Assembly (NCBI RefSeq): GCF_046035435.1
Contig: NZ_JBFNFH010000012.1
Direction: 5' to 3' (one strand)
Origin: Helcococcus bovis
GTDB taxonomy: Bacteria > Bacillota > Clostridia > Tissierellales > Peptoniphilaceae
DNA length: 54,359 nucleotides
Made by a program: the position numbers and the translations under genes. Below the pieces are notes generated by a model, which saw nothing but the letters and a program-made list of their open reading frames with translations, had not been told where the DNA came from and ran no database searches. Positions 34,234 through 42,910 of the stretch are shown here, in pieces (position 1 is the first letter of the stretch; each line of letters opens with the position of its first letter).

Positions 34234-34525
34234 GATGAAATTGCTTAAACAAGTGCTAGATGACTTAGACAATCTTAATCAAAGTATTTCAGAGCTTGTA
34301 AATGCTGTTGGTGAGAATCGAGAAGAAAGTGACATAAAAGAAAAGCAAGAAACGGTGATTACACTTGAGGAAGTTAGAGGTGTGCTGGCTGAAAAAAGTA
34401 GAGCAGGATTTACAAAGGAAGTTAAAGCGCTCATTCAAACTTTTGGAGTCAATAAACTAAGCGATGTTAATCCACGAGACTATGCTTTGTTACTTAAAAA
34501 AGCAAAGGAGCTATCTCATGAGTAA
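34226..34525 (+). CDS. Small phage protein, Rrp5-like annotation family
   Basis: 99 residues: a helical N-terminus (LDDLDNLNQSISELVNAVGE), then ITLEEVRGVLAEKSRAGFTK and VNKLSDVNPRDYALLLKKAK, a fold seen in phage proteins that recur directly before DUF2800 genes. They are often labelled as Rrp5 or ligase-like without proof. Role unknown; probably a replication or recombination accessory. Confidence 0.6.
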   Translation: MSRMKLLKQVLDDLDNLNQSISELVNAVGENREESDIKEKQETVITLEEVRGVLAEKSRAGFTKEVKALIQTFGVNKLSDVNPRDYALLLKKAKELSHE

Positions 34526-35651
34526 ACACGCATTATTAAGCGCATCAAGTAGTCACAGATGGCTAAGTTGTCCACCACTTCCAAGGCTTGAATCATTTTT
34601 CCAAAATGAAATCAGCGATGCAGCCATCGAAGGGACATTAGCCCATAAGTTAGCAGAATATAAGCTAAGGGTTGTTTTGAAAGAAGAAGTAGCACCATTA
34701 AATATGAAGAAGTTTAATCAAGAAATGCAAGAGCACACAGATGATTATGTTTCTTATATCTTGGAACAAGTAGAACTTGAAAAACAAACAACAAAAGATG
34801 TTGTTGTACTCATTGAACAACGCTTAGACTTTTCACATTATGTACCAGAAGGCTTTGGAACAGGTGACTGCATTATTATCTCGGATAAAAACCTTCATAT
34901 TATTGATTTTAAGTATGGTCAAGGAGTAGAGGTAAGTGCAGAAAACAATCCACAAATGATGTTATATGGACTTGGAGCATTAAATATTTATGATGCACTT
35001 TATGATATTGAGACTGTGAAGATGACTATTTTTCAACCGAGAAAATACAATATCTCAACCTTTGAATTAGGAGTAGATAAACTGACAACATGGGCAGAAA
35101 CTGAATTAAAAGAAAAAGCAGAAGCGGCCTTTGAAGGAAAGGGAGTCATTACTTATGGTCCTTGGTGTCAATTTTCAAGCTGTGGAGCTGTACTACGTGC
35201 AAGGTTTGACCATCATAAAAAACTAGAACGTTTTGAACTAAAATCACCATATTTACTAACGGATAGTGAGATTGAGGAAGTTTTAGATCACATTGATGAT
35301 TTAGTAAAGTGGTCAAATGAAGTCAAAGAATATGCGACTAAACTAGCCCTTCAAAGTGGAAAAGAATGGTCGGGTTATAAACTCGTTCATGGAAGAAGCA
35401 CAAGAAAATTTAAAGACGAAGAAACAGTTGTCGCAATCGCAAAAGAAAATGGATACGACAATATCTACAAACAGTCACTACTGTCAATGACCGAGTTACA
35501 AAAGTTAATGGGTAAGACCAAATTCGAAACATTATTTAAAGAACAACTCGTCAAACAATTAGGAAAACCAACGCTTGTTACATTAACAGATAAAAGACAA
35601 GCCATTGTAAATGCCAAACAAGAATTTAATGAAATCAAGGAGGAAAACTAA
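34518..35651 (+). CDS. DUF2800 protein, Cas4/RecB-like PD-(D/E)xK nuclease family
   Basis: 377 residues from ATG 34518 with AAAGGAG upstream. LSASSSHRWLSCPPLPRLE opens the protein; the nuclease core is GFGTGDCIII and LHIIDFKYGQG (D...D-x-K) followed by NNPQMMLYGLGAL. A Cys pair (GPWCQFSSCGA) may bind metal. It lies beside DUF2815 and polymerase genes, so a role in phage recombination or end processing is likely. Confidence 0.82.
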   Translation: MSKHALLSASSSHRWLSCPPLPRLESFFQNEISDAAIEGTLAHKLAEYKLRVVLKEEVAPLNMKKFNQEMQEHTDDYVSYILEQVELEKQTTKDVVVLIEQRLDFSHYVPEGFGTGDCIIISDKNLHIIDFKYGQGVEVSAENNPQMMLYGLGALNIYDALYDIETVKMTIFQPRKYNISTFELGVDKLTTWAETELKEKAEAAFEGKGVITYGPWCQFSSCGAVLRARFDHHKKLERFELKSPYLLTDSEIEEVLDHIDDLVKWSNEVKEYATKLALQSGKEWSGYKLVHGRSTRKFKDEETVVAIAKENGYDNIYKQSLLSMTELQKLMGKTKFETLFKEQLVKQLGKPTLVTLTDKRQAIVNAKQEFNEIKEEN

Positions 35652-35652
35652 T

Positions 35653-36201
35653 ATGGCAAAGTTTAACAACACAAAAGTAATTACAGGAGTAAACACAAGA
35701 TTATCTTATTTTAATGGATGGGAACCAGTATCGATTAATGGTGGAACAGAGAAGTATTCTGTATCTGTCCTAATTCCAAAAGATGACAAAGAAACATTAT
35801 CAAAAATTGAAAAAGCAATTGATGCTGCTATTGAAGAAGGTATTGCGAAATTTGGTGGGAAGAAACCAAATAAAGCTGCGATTAAATTACCGCTTCGTGA
35901 TGGTGATATTGAAAAAGAAGATGAAGCATATAAAGGACATTACTTTATTAATGCAAATTCCATCAAAGCACCACAAATTGTAGATAAACAAGTACAGCCG
36001 ATTTTAGACCAAAGCGAAGTCTATTCAGGCTGTTATGCAAGAGTGTCACTTAACTTTTATGCCTTTAATTCAAATGGCAATAAGGGGGTTGCTTGTGGAC
36101 TAGGAAATATTCAAAAAATTAAAGATGGAGCACCACTTGGTGGACGTAGCAGTGCGAGTGATGATTTCACGACATTAGAAGATGATGACTTTTTAGCGTA
36201 G
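35653..36201 (+). CDS. DUF2815 protein, probable phage single-strand DNA-binding protein
   Basis: 182 residues from ATG 35653 with AAGGAGG upstream. GVNTRLSYFNGWEPVSINGG, YSVSVLIPKDDKETLSKIEK and the C-terminal acidic tail DDFTTLEDDDFLA resemble phage SSBs, which end in acidic tails that recruit partners. It would coat DNA for the DUF2800 nuclease and the polymerase encoded around it. Confidence 0.8.
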   Translation: MAKFNNTKVITGVNTRLSYFNGWEPVSINGGTEKYSVSVLIPKDDKETLSKIEKAIDAAIEEGIAKFGGKKPNKAAIKLPLRDGDIEKEDEAYKGHYFINANSIKAPQIVDKQVQPILDQSEVYSGCYARVSLNFYAFNSNGNKGVACGLGNIQKIKDGAPLGGRSSASDDFTTLEDDDFLA

Positions 36202-36211
36202 GAGGTTAAGC

Positions 36212-36349
36212 ATGAATGGTATTGAAAAAATGATGCTATCTATTGCTTTTGGAGGAACAGTTGGAATGATCCTAGGTCAATTGTTAATTGTCATTAGTAA
36301 TTGGTTAGCAGATAGAAAAGCTAAAAAGACTAGAGGAGCAAAAAGATGA
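36212..36349 (+). CDS. Small membrane protein, hypothetical
   Basis: 45 residues: one hydrophobic segment (MLSIAFGGTVGMILGQLLIV) followed by a basic tail (RKAKKTRGAKR). GGAGG precedes the ATG, and the stop overlaps the next ATG (ATGA). The N-out/C-in charge pattern suggests a single-pass inner membrane protein. Confidence 0.5.
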   Translation: MNGIEKMMLSIAFGGTVGMILGQLLIVISNWLADRKAKKTRGAKR

Positions 36350-36462
36350 AAATAATGGAAGTATTTCTAACGATTTTTATTGGTACATTACTATTTGAAA
36401 TCGTGACAAAAACAATGGTTAATCTCTATATAGATATCAAAGAGAAACTTAATAAAAAGTAG
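36346..36462 (+). CDS. Small membrane-like protein, hypothetical
   Basis: 38 residues with a hydrophobic stretch (VFLTIFIGTLLFEIV) and a basic end (IKEKLNKK). Translationally coupled to the preceding small membrane gene. The pair lies between the SSB-like and polymerase genes; function unknown. Possible roles are exclusion or regulatory peptides. Confidence 0.4.
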   Translation: MKIMEVFLTIFIGTLLFEIVTKTMVNLYIDIKEKLNKK

Positions 36463-36470
36463 GTTAAATG

Positions 36471-36511
36471 GGTGGTAGGTATTTTCCTATCACCTTTATT
36501 TAGGAGGTGAT
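36471..36511 (+). promoter_or_regulatory. Hairpin switch before the DNA polymerase gene
   Basis: GGTGGTAGG (36471-36479) pairs with CCTATCACC (36486-36494, one G-T). The part ATCACC (36489-36494) can instead pair with GGTGAT (36506-36511) in the polymerase RBS AGGAGGTGA. The first pairing frees the RBS and the second hides it. Confidence 0.45.
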
Positions 36512-36514
36512 TTT

Positions 36515-38464
36515 TTGGAGAAAATAAAAAAGCTTAACTGTGATATTGAAACATATAGTAGTGTCAATCTTCAAAAATCAGGCGTTTACAAATATGCTGA
36601 ATCCGATGATTTTGAAATCCTTTTATTTGCATATAGCGTTAATGATGGCAATGCTAAAGTTATTGATTTAAAAAATGGAGAAGAAATACCAGAAAAAATA
36701 AAAAAAGCTTTAGTTGATGAATCTGTTGTGAAATGGGCGTTTAATGCTCAGTTTGAAAGAATTTGTTTATCTCGGTATCTCAAGTTTTCAAATGGAGAAT
36801 ACCTTAATCCATCATCTTGGCGATGTACGATGGTTTGGTCGGCAACACTTGGACTTCCTTTATCTCTTGAAGGGGTAGGCAGTGTCCTTGGCCTTGAAAA
36901 ACAAAAATTGACACAAGGAAAAGAATTAATTAAGTATTTTTGTATGCCATGTACTCCAACCAAAGCAAATGGACAAAGGACGAGAAATCTTCCTTCTCAC
37001 GCTCCTAATAAATGGACTGATTTTAAGAATTACAACATTCGAGATGTGGAAGTTGAAATGGAAATAGCAAATAAACTTCAAAGGTTTCCTGTGACAGATG
37101 AAATATGGTCTGAATATCATTTGGATCAACAAATTAATGATAGAGGCATTATGATTGAAGAGACATTTGTAAATCATGCGATAAGCCTTCATAACAAAAC
37201 AAGAGAAAGGCTAATGAATCAAATATCTGAAATCACGGGACTAGAAAATCCTAATTCTGTCATTCAACTTAGAAAATGGTTAGCAGATAACGGGATAGAA
37301 ACAGAAAGCCTAGATAAAAAGTCAGTCAAACTGCTATTAAAAGATGCCAATGAAGAATCATCAAAGGTCTTAAAAATTAGACAACAACTATCAAAGTCCT
37401 CAGTGAAAAAGTATGAAGCAATGAAGGAGGTTGCTTGTAGGGATAAAAGGTGTCGAGGGATGTTTCAATTTTTAGGAGCGAATCGAACAGGAAGATTTGC
37501 AGGAAGGTTAGTGCAACTTCAAAACTTGCCACAAAATCATATCGGTGATTTAAGTGAATCCAGGGCATTAGTAGCGAGTGGTAACTTTGATGCAGTTGAA
37601 CTTTTATATGATAATATCCCAGATTTACTTTCTCAATTAATTAGAACAGCATTTATACCAAAAGATAAACATTTATTTTATGTTGCCGATTTTTCAGCCA
37701 TAGAAGCAAGGGTGATTGCATGGCTTGCAGGAGAAAAGTGGCGATTAAACGTGTTTAAAGATGGTGGAGATATTTATTGTGCTTCAGCTAGTCAGATGTT
37801 TGGTGTTCCTGTGGAAAAGCATGGTGTGAATGCTGGACTTAGACAGAAAGGAAAAATTGCAGAACTTGCCTTAGGATATGGTGGTTCAGTTGGTGCTTTA
37901 ACTGCAATGGGAGCACTTGATATGGGCATTGAAGAAGATGAACTAAAACCACTAGTAGATGCTTGGCGAAGTTCAAATCCTATGATTGTCGATTTGTGGT
38001 GGTCGGTTGATCGCTGTGTCAAACAAACAGTTAAAGAACGAATGACAACATCGACTCATGGCATTTTGTTTTCATACAAAAGTGGTATGTTGTTTATCAC
38101 ACTTCCTAGTGGAAGAAAGCTCTCATATATTAAACCGCGAATTGGAGAGAACAAATTTGGTGGCGAGTCAGTAACTTATGAAGGTGTAGGAACAACAAAG
38201 AAATGGGATAGAATTGAAAGTTATGGTCCTAAGTTTGTAGAAAACATCGTACAGGGGATTGCTAGAGATATTTTAATGTATGCGATGAATAATCTAAGAG
38301 ATTACCAAATTGTGGCTCATGTTCATGATGAGATTATCATAGAAGCACCATCAGATGTAACGATAGAATCTATTTGTAATACCATGTCCATTGTTCCAAC
38401 TTGGGCAAGTGGTCTACTGCTAGATTCTGATGGATATGTTTGCGAATTTTATAAAAAAGAATAA
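36515..38464 (+). CDS. Phage DNA polymerase, family A, with 3'-5' exonuclease domain
   Basis: 649 residues, TTG start after AGGAGGTGA. The N-terminal exonuclease has LNCDIETYSS (D-x-E). The polymerase domain has motif A ADFSAIEARVIAWLAGE (near 391), motif B RQKGKIAELALGYGG and motif C VAHVHDEIIIEAP (near 602). It copies phage DNA. The adjoining SSB-like and nuclease genes complete the replication module. Confidence 0.93.
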   Translation: MEKIKKLNCDIETYSSVNLQKSGVYKYAESDDFEILLFAYSVNDGNAKVIDLKNGEEIPEKIKKALVDESVVKWAFNAQFERICLSRYLKFSNGEYLNPSSWRCTMVWSATLGLPLSLEGVGSVLGLEKQKLTQGKELIKYFCMPCTPTKANGQRTRNLPSHAPNKWTDFKNYNIRDVEVEMEIANKLQRFPVTDEIWSEYHLDQQINDRGIMIEETFVNHAISLHNKTRERLMNQISEITGLENPNSVIQLRKWLADNGIETESLDKKSVKLLLKDANEESSKVLKIRQQLSKSSVKKYEAMKEVACRDKRCRGMFQFLGANRTGRFAGRLVQLQNLPQNHIGDLSESRALVASGNFDAVELLYDNIPDLLSQLIRTAFIPKDKHLFYVADFSAIEARVIAWLAGEKWRLNVFKDGGDIYCASASQMFGVPVEKHGVNAGLRQKGKIAELALGYGGSVGALTAMGALDMGIEEDELKPLVDAWRSSNPMIVDLWWSVDRCVKQTVKERMTTSTHGILFSYKSGMLFITLPSGRKLSYIKPRIGENKFGGESVTYEGVGTTKKWDRIESYGPKFVENIVQGIARDILMYAMNNLRDYQIVAHVHDEIIIEAPSDVTIESICNTMSIVPTWASGLLLDSDGYVCEFYKKE

Positions 38465-38470
38465 GGGAAA

Positions 38471-38522
38471 CGTCCGATTTTACCTCCTCTCAAGGCTACC
38501 TTGTAGGAGGTGTTTTTTTTTT
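38471..38522 (+). promoter_or_regulatory. Copy 3 of CGTCCGATTTT-hairpin element, before the recombinase operon
   Basis: CGTCCGATTTT (38471-38481), CCTCCT (38483-38488), then loop stem CAAGG-CTA-CCTTG, and AGGAGG (38505-38510), followed by a run of T's and the ATG at 38523. The 3' strand is itself the RBS. The long stem plus T-tract also looks like an intrinsic terminator ending the polymerase operon. Confidence 0.55.
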
Positions 38523-38744
38523 ATGGAAGTAATCAAAATTGAAGATACAAAAATAAGAGACTACGAGATTACCTATACCCTCAAAGATTTAGAGAACGAG
38601 TACGATGCGTTTCTTTCATTAAGTATAGTAAAAAACATGTTTGAACAAGGACTTATTACTAGTGATGAAAAGCTTAAAATCACGCAAAAAATCATTGACC
38701 AGTTTACACCATATTTATCAGAAATAATCACCCAAATGACTTGA
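38523..38744 (+). CDS. Small SHOCT-like phage protein
   Basis: 73 residues (MEVIKIEDTKIRDYEITYTL ... LSLSIVKNMFEQGLITSDEK). The C-terminal half resembles a SHOCT-type short helical hairpin (MFEQGLITSDEKLKITQKI). Such proteins commonly sit beside serine recombinases in Firmicute phages. Function unknown. The RBS lies in the hairpin at 38505-38510, 12 bases before the ATG. Confidence 0.6.
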   Translation: MEVIKIEDTKIRDYEITYTLKDLENEYDAFLSLSIVKNMFEQGLITSDEKLKITQKIIDQFTPYLSEIITQMT

Positions 38745-38785
38745 TAAATAGTACTTATTACGGGAATATGTCCATAACAAAAATG
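38739..38785 (+). promoter_or_regulatory. Copy 3 of ACTTGATAAATA promoter element, before the recombinases
   Basis: ACTTGATAAATA at 38739, TTACGGGAATATG around 38759-38770 and CCATAACAAAAATGGAGG next to the recombinase RBS. The second half matches the copy at 17560. TTGATA could be the -35 and AATAT the -10. Confidence 0.55.
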
Positions 38786-38796
38786 GAGGTGATCGT

Positions 38797-40353
38797 ATGA
38801 AAAAAATTCATCCCATAAAGCCTTTAGAAATACCGCTAAATCATAAAGTTCGAGTAGCAGCATACGCTAGAGTATCTTCTAATACGGAAGAACAATTATC
38901 TAGTTTGAAAGCTCAAAAAGAGCATTATGAAAGATACATTAATTCTAATAAAGATTGGGAATTCGTTGATGTGTATTTTGATGAAGGGATAAGTGGAACA
39001 AAACTAAAAAATCGAGAGGGTTTAAATCGGTTAATTGATGACTGTGAAAAAGGGCTCATCAATTTAGTCTTAACTAAGTCAATCAGCAGATTTGCTAGAA
39101 ACACAGTAGACTGCTTGAAATTGGTTAGAAAGCTTTTAGCTTATGATGTTGCTGTTTTTTTTGAAAAAGAGAACATCAAAACTGATGATATGGACGGCGA
39201 GCTTATGCTTTCGATTTTGGCAGAACTTGCTGCTAACGAATCAAAAAGCATTTCAGAAAATGAAAAATGGTCAATTAAAAATCGATTTAAAAATGGAACT
39301 TACATTATTTCATATCCACCCTATGGCTACTGTAACAACAATGGGGTGATGGAGATTATTCCTGAAGAAGCAGATGTTGTAAAAGAAATCTTTAGTAAAA
39401 CACTTATGGGGTTTAGCACTCATAGTATTTCAGCTGATTTGAACAGTAGAAATATACAAACGAAACGAAAGAAAAAATGGTCAGCAGGAACTATCAACGG
39501 AATTATAAAAAATGAAAAGTATACCGGGGATGCCATATTTCAAAAGACATATACAAAAGATGATTTCACTAGAAAACACAATAAGGGAGAAGTCGATAGT
39601 TATTTGGTTGAAAATCACCATGAGGCAATTATTTCCAAGGAAACCTATAAAAAAGCTAATGAGATTTTAGAACAAAGACGATTAGAAAAAGGAAATAAAG
39701 CCAAAGGAGAATCTGCCAATCGTTATGCCATGTCAGGCAAAATAATATGTGGAGAATGTAAGGGAACTTTTAAAAGGCGTACGCATACAAAAGCAAAAGG
39801 TAGAAAGTACATCGCTTGGTGCTGTGGTAGGCATATTGAGGATAAAGAACAATGCAGCATGAAGTATGTTGAAGAAGAAGCGATTAAACATGCTTTTATT
39901 ATGATGATGAACAAGTTGATATTTGGACGTGACTATTTATTGAATCCACTAAAAAAGCAATTAGCAAAACTTAACAGTCGTTCTATCGACAAGCAATTAG
40001 AAGCATTACAGGAAAAAATAGTTGAAAAACAAATCAAGTTAGAAGAAACAGAAAAACTATTTTATGGGGAATACTTAGATTTTAAATCATACTCTAGAAT
40101 TAAGAATCAGCTATTATCGGATCAAGAAAGATTGAATGCACAAAGTAATCATTTGTTGAGTAATGATTACAATAAAAAGAAGTCAAAAATGTATTTAGAT
40201 AAGCTTATAGAGTTTGTCCAAAAATCATGCTATCTTGCAGAGTTTGACGATGTAGTATTTTCTGAGTTTATAGAAAACATTGAAGTTATAAACCGTACTA
40301 AGGTTAAGTTTATTTTGAAATGTGGCTTAGCTCTAGAAGAAAGGTTGGATTAG
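38797..40353 (+). CDS. Large serine recombinase 1
   Basis: 518 residues. The resolvase-type catalytic domain has AAYARVSSNTEEQ with the nucleophile Ser near 27 and ITKSISRFARNT-like TKSISRFARNTVDCL. It is followed by the recombinase domain (YGYCNNNGVMEIIPEEADVV, YTGDAIFQKTYTKD), a zinc ribbon (CGECKGTFKRR ... CCGRHIEDKEQC) and a coiled coil. It should integrate and excise the phage at attB in rlmD. GGAGGTGA precedes the ATG. Confidence 0.93.
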   Translation: MKKIHPIKPLEIPLNHKVRVAAYARVSSNTEEQLSSLKAQKEHYERYINSNKDWEFVDVYFDEGISGTKLKNREGLNRLIDDCEKGLINLVLTKSISRFARNTVDCLKLVRKLLAYDVAVFFEKENIKTDDMDGELMLSILAELAANESKSISENEKWSIKNRFKNGTYIISYPPYGYCNNNGVMEIIPEEADVVKEIFSKTLMGFSTHSISADLNSRNIQTKRKKKWSAGTINGIIKNEKYTGDAIFQKTYTKDDFTRKHNKGEVDSYLVENHHEAIISKETYKKANEILEQRRLEKGNKAKGESANRYAMSGKIICGECKGTFKRRTHTKAKGRKYIAWCCGRHIEDKEQCSMKYVEEEAIKHAFIMMMNKLIFGRDYLLNPLKKQLAKLNSRSIDKQLEALQEKIVEKQIKLEETEKLFYGEYLDFKSYSRIKNQLLSDQERLNAQSNHLLSNDYNKKKSKMYLDKLIEFVQKSCYLAEFDDVVFSEFIENIEVINRTKVKFILKCGLALEERLD

Positions 40354-40354
40354 A

Positions 40355-40771
40355 ATGAAACACTTACCAAAAGGATACAAGATTGAAAATGGGAAAATTA
40401 TCGTCAGCAAAGAAGAAGCATTAAAAATACAGTCTTTATTTGAAAAATATCTTGAGGGTTTTAATTTAGTAAAAGCAGCAGAGACTGTAGGTATAAAAGG
40501 AAGTCACGGAACCATCAGCAGAATACTTGAGAACGAAAAATACATCGGTGCTTTGAACTACCCACCAATTATTTCAAAAGAAATATTTGAAAAAGTTCAA
40601 ACAAGACGAAGCGAAATCGCAAAAAAACTAGGAAGAGATAATTTCAAGGAAAAAGTCAAAGATAGAAAAATCTCGCTGGATTTTATAATTGAGGCAAAAG
40701 ATAGAGAGTTTGATGATCCCTACGAGGAATCATCTTACAAATATAGTTTAATAAAGATTGGAGGGATATAA
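40355..40771 (+). CDS. Catalytic-domain-less recombinase homologue
   Basis: 138 residues corresponding only to the central recombinase domain (FEKYLEGFNLVKAAETVGIK, ISRILENEKYIGALNYPPII). There is no Ser nucleophile domain and no zinc ribbon. It begins 1 base after recombinase 1 and overlaps the leader of recombinase 2, so it is a real cistron of the operon. It could act as a DNA-binding partner or directionality factor (inference). Confidence 0.7.
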   Translation: MKHLPKGYKIENGKIIVSKEEALKIQSLFEKYLEGFNLVKAAETVGIKGSHGTISRILENEKYIGALNYPPIISKEIFEKVQTRRSEIAKKLGRDNFKEKVKDRKISLDFIIEAKDREFDDPYEESSYKYSLIKIGGI

Positions 40772-40772
40772 A

Positions 40773-42350
40773 TTGGTAGAAAAACGTGTCGTTACTGTCA
40801 TTCCAGCATCAACAAATCATAATGTTGGACTAACAAATAACAAAGTCATAAAGAAGAAAGTAGCAGCCTATTGTAGGGTTAGTACAGATAGTGAAGAACA
40901 GGCATCCAGTTATGATGCCCAAGTGGAGTTTTATACTAACTATATCAATAGTAGAAATGACTGGGAGTTTGCAGGAATTTTTGCAGATGACGGCATTAGT
41001 GGAACAAACACTAAAAAGAGGGTTGAATTTAATCGTATGATTCAATCGTGTAAAGACGGTAAAATCAATATGATTATTACTAAATCCATCAGTCGGTTTG
41101 CAAGAAATACATTAGACTGTCTAAAATATATACGTGAATTAAAAGAATACAATGTCCCCGTTTATTTTGAAAAAGAGAACATCAACACAATGGATTCTAA
41201 GGGAGAAGTGTTACTAACCATTATGGCCTCATTAGCACAACAAGAATCAGAATCTATTAGTAAGAATGTTAGAATGGGTATTCAGTATCGATATCAAAAA
41301 GGTGAGGTTAGAGTAAACCATAGCCGATTCTTAGGATATACCAAAGATGAAAACAAGAACTTAGTTATTGATCATGCTGAGGCAGAAGTAGTCAAACGAA
41401 TCTTCAAGGAGTATTTAGAAGGAAAAAGCCTAAACAAAATCGCTAAAGATTTGATGAAAGATAATATTTTGACTGCAGCTAATAAACCAACTTGGCGAGG
41501 TGAAAGCATTAGAAAGATATTATTAAATGAAAAGTATATGGGAGATGCTTTACTACAGAAAACTTGCACAGTTGATGTGCTAAATAAAAAGCGAGTAGTA
41601 AACAATGGATTAGCACCACAATATTATGTAGAAAATAGTCATGAAGCAATTATATCCAAGGAGATGTTCCAAAGAGTTCAACAAGAATTAAAAAGAAGAT
41701 CAAAGCTACATGAACAGCAGAAAATTAGTAGAACGGCATACAATAGTAAATATGCCTTATCTAGCATTTTGGAATGCGAAAAATGTGGGAATTACCTTAG
41801 AAGAGTTGAACATAACTCAAAAGGGAAACACTATGTTAGATGGCGATGCAAAACTAGAATTACAGAGGGGATTTGTAAGTGCAACTCAGAATCTATTTCT
41901 GAAAAAGAACTTCAAAATCATATTATACGAGTGATAAATAGAATGTTAGGTAATAGAGTGAATATGTTAGAATCCTTAAAAAATGATATTGAGGAAGTTA
42001 TAGTATTGGATAGTGGAAGTCTTTCTGGAATAGAAAAAAGAATCAAAGATTTACAGCGAGAGTTGGAGTCTTGCATCAATCAGAATACAAACTATGAGCA
42101 TATCATATTAGAGATAGATGAATTATTAAGTATAAAAAATAACACTCAAATACAGAACAACGAACAGGAGAATTTTCAAAATAGGTTATCTGAAATTAAT
42201 GATTTCATAGAATCACAGTCAACTTTAATAGATGAATTTGATGAAGATATTGTACGGAAAATTATTACCAAAGTTGTAGTAGGAGACAAGAGCATAGAGG
42301 TAGTATTCAAATCAGGACAATCAATGAAAGTAAAAAGGTTAATAGATTAA
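40773..42350 (+). CDS. Large serine recombinase 2
   Basis: About 525 residues from TTG 40773 with GGAGGG upstream. Catalytic motifs AAYCRVSTDSEEQ (Ser near 37) and TKSISRFARNTLDCL are present, then LNEKYMGDALLQKTCTVD, the zinc ribbon (CEKCGNYLRRVEH...RWRCKTRITEGICKC) and coiled coil. Together with the first recombinase it forms a two-enzyme system, as in several resistance-bearing streptococcal prophages. It ends at a terminator and about 130 bases before the right rlmD-like junction. Confidence 0.93.
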   Translation: MVEKRVVTVIPASTNHNVGLTNNKVIKKKVAAYCRVSTDSEEQASSYDAQVEFYTNYINSRNDWEFAGIFADDGISGTNTKKRVEFNRMIQSCKDGKINMIITKSISRFARNTLDCLKYIRELKEYNVPVYFEKENINTMDSKGEVLLTIMASLAQQESESISKNVRMGIQYRYQKGEVRVNHSRFLGYTKDENKNLVIDHAEAEVVKRIFKEYLEGKSLNKIAKDLMKDNILTAANKPTWRGESIRKILLNEKYMGDALLQKTCTVDVLNKKRVVNNGLAPQYYVENSHEAIISKEMFQRVQQELKRRSKLHEQQKISRTAYNSKYALSSILECEKCGNYLRRVEHNSKGKHYVRWRCKTRITEGICKCNSESISEKELQNHIIRVINRMLGNRVNMLESLKNDIEEVIVLDSGSLSGIEKRIKDLQRELESCINQNTNYEHIILEIDELLSIKNNTQIQNNEQENFQNRLSEINDFIESQSTLIDEFDEDIVRKIITKVVVGDKSIEVVFKSGQSMKVKRLID

Positions 42351-42382
42351 GTGTTTTGTACTTAGTGCAAGACACTTTTTTT
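42349..42382 (+). terminator. Intrinsic terminator after the recombinases
   Basis: AAGTGTTTTG (42349-42358) and CAAGACACTT (42368-42377), one G-T pair, followed by a T-run; the stem begins inside the stop codon. Confidence 0.8.
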
Positions 42383-42484
42383 ATTTCTTGGTAGAATATA
42401 TATAAAGAAATAGTTAATCTAATACTGTCGACAGATTTATCTGAACTCCAAAAATGACTTGTAAAGTAAGATATACGCTCGTTT

Positions 42485-42520
42485 CACGTGGAGTGTGTTA
42501 CTCTGCTCGTAAAAGCTTAG
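42485..42520 (+). other. rlmD-end-like junction, candidate right attachment site of the prophage
   Basis: CACGTGGAG at 42485-42493 opens a frame HVECVTLLVKA followed by TAG, an RlmD C-terminus cut off from any upstream gene body. CACGTGGAGTGTGT matches CATGTGGAGTGTAT at the left end (36-49) at 12 of 14 positions. Position just after the recombinase genes fits attR. Confidence 0.6.
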
Positions 42521-42838
42521 AAACCTTTGAACGAAAGGGATAATGAAAGCCTTGATTGCAAGGCTTTTTGCTTTATGGTGGGTAAGTATCAGAGTGAGAA
42601 AATTTTTGGAATGAGTAGAAGTGATAGCTAGAAATTATCAGTTTCTATTTCCATTTACCCTGTGGGTACGTGTTTGTTTCCATTGACAAGGAGTTTGTGG
42701 GAATAGAAATGTACCCACCTTGTTTGAATCAAGTGAAGTGTAGTTGAAGGAAATCTGTTGAAAGCAATACTTCATTTTACCGAATAAGTAATAATTTAGG
42801 CAACTTCAAATCGATTAAAAAAAACTATTTTAAAGGTT
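42521..42838. other. Gap after the junction: one terminator, no gene
   Basis: AAAGCCTTG (42546-42554) and CAAGGCTTT (42559-42567) form a terminator right after the junction. The rest, to about 42838, shows GGGTAC/GTACCC words but no coding frame I can support. Confidence 0.45.
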
Positions 42839-42869
42839 AAGAGTAGACAAAAATTGTCCACTCTTTTTT
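42839..42869 (+). terminator. Intrinsic terminator
   Basis: AAGAGTAGACAA and TTGTCCACTCTT pair with one mismatch around a short A loop and run into TTTTTT. Confidence 0.65.
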
Positions 42870-42910
42870 GTAAACTCAATTTATCAATAAATGAAATGAG
42901 GGAATGTAAA

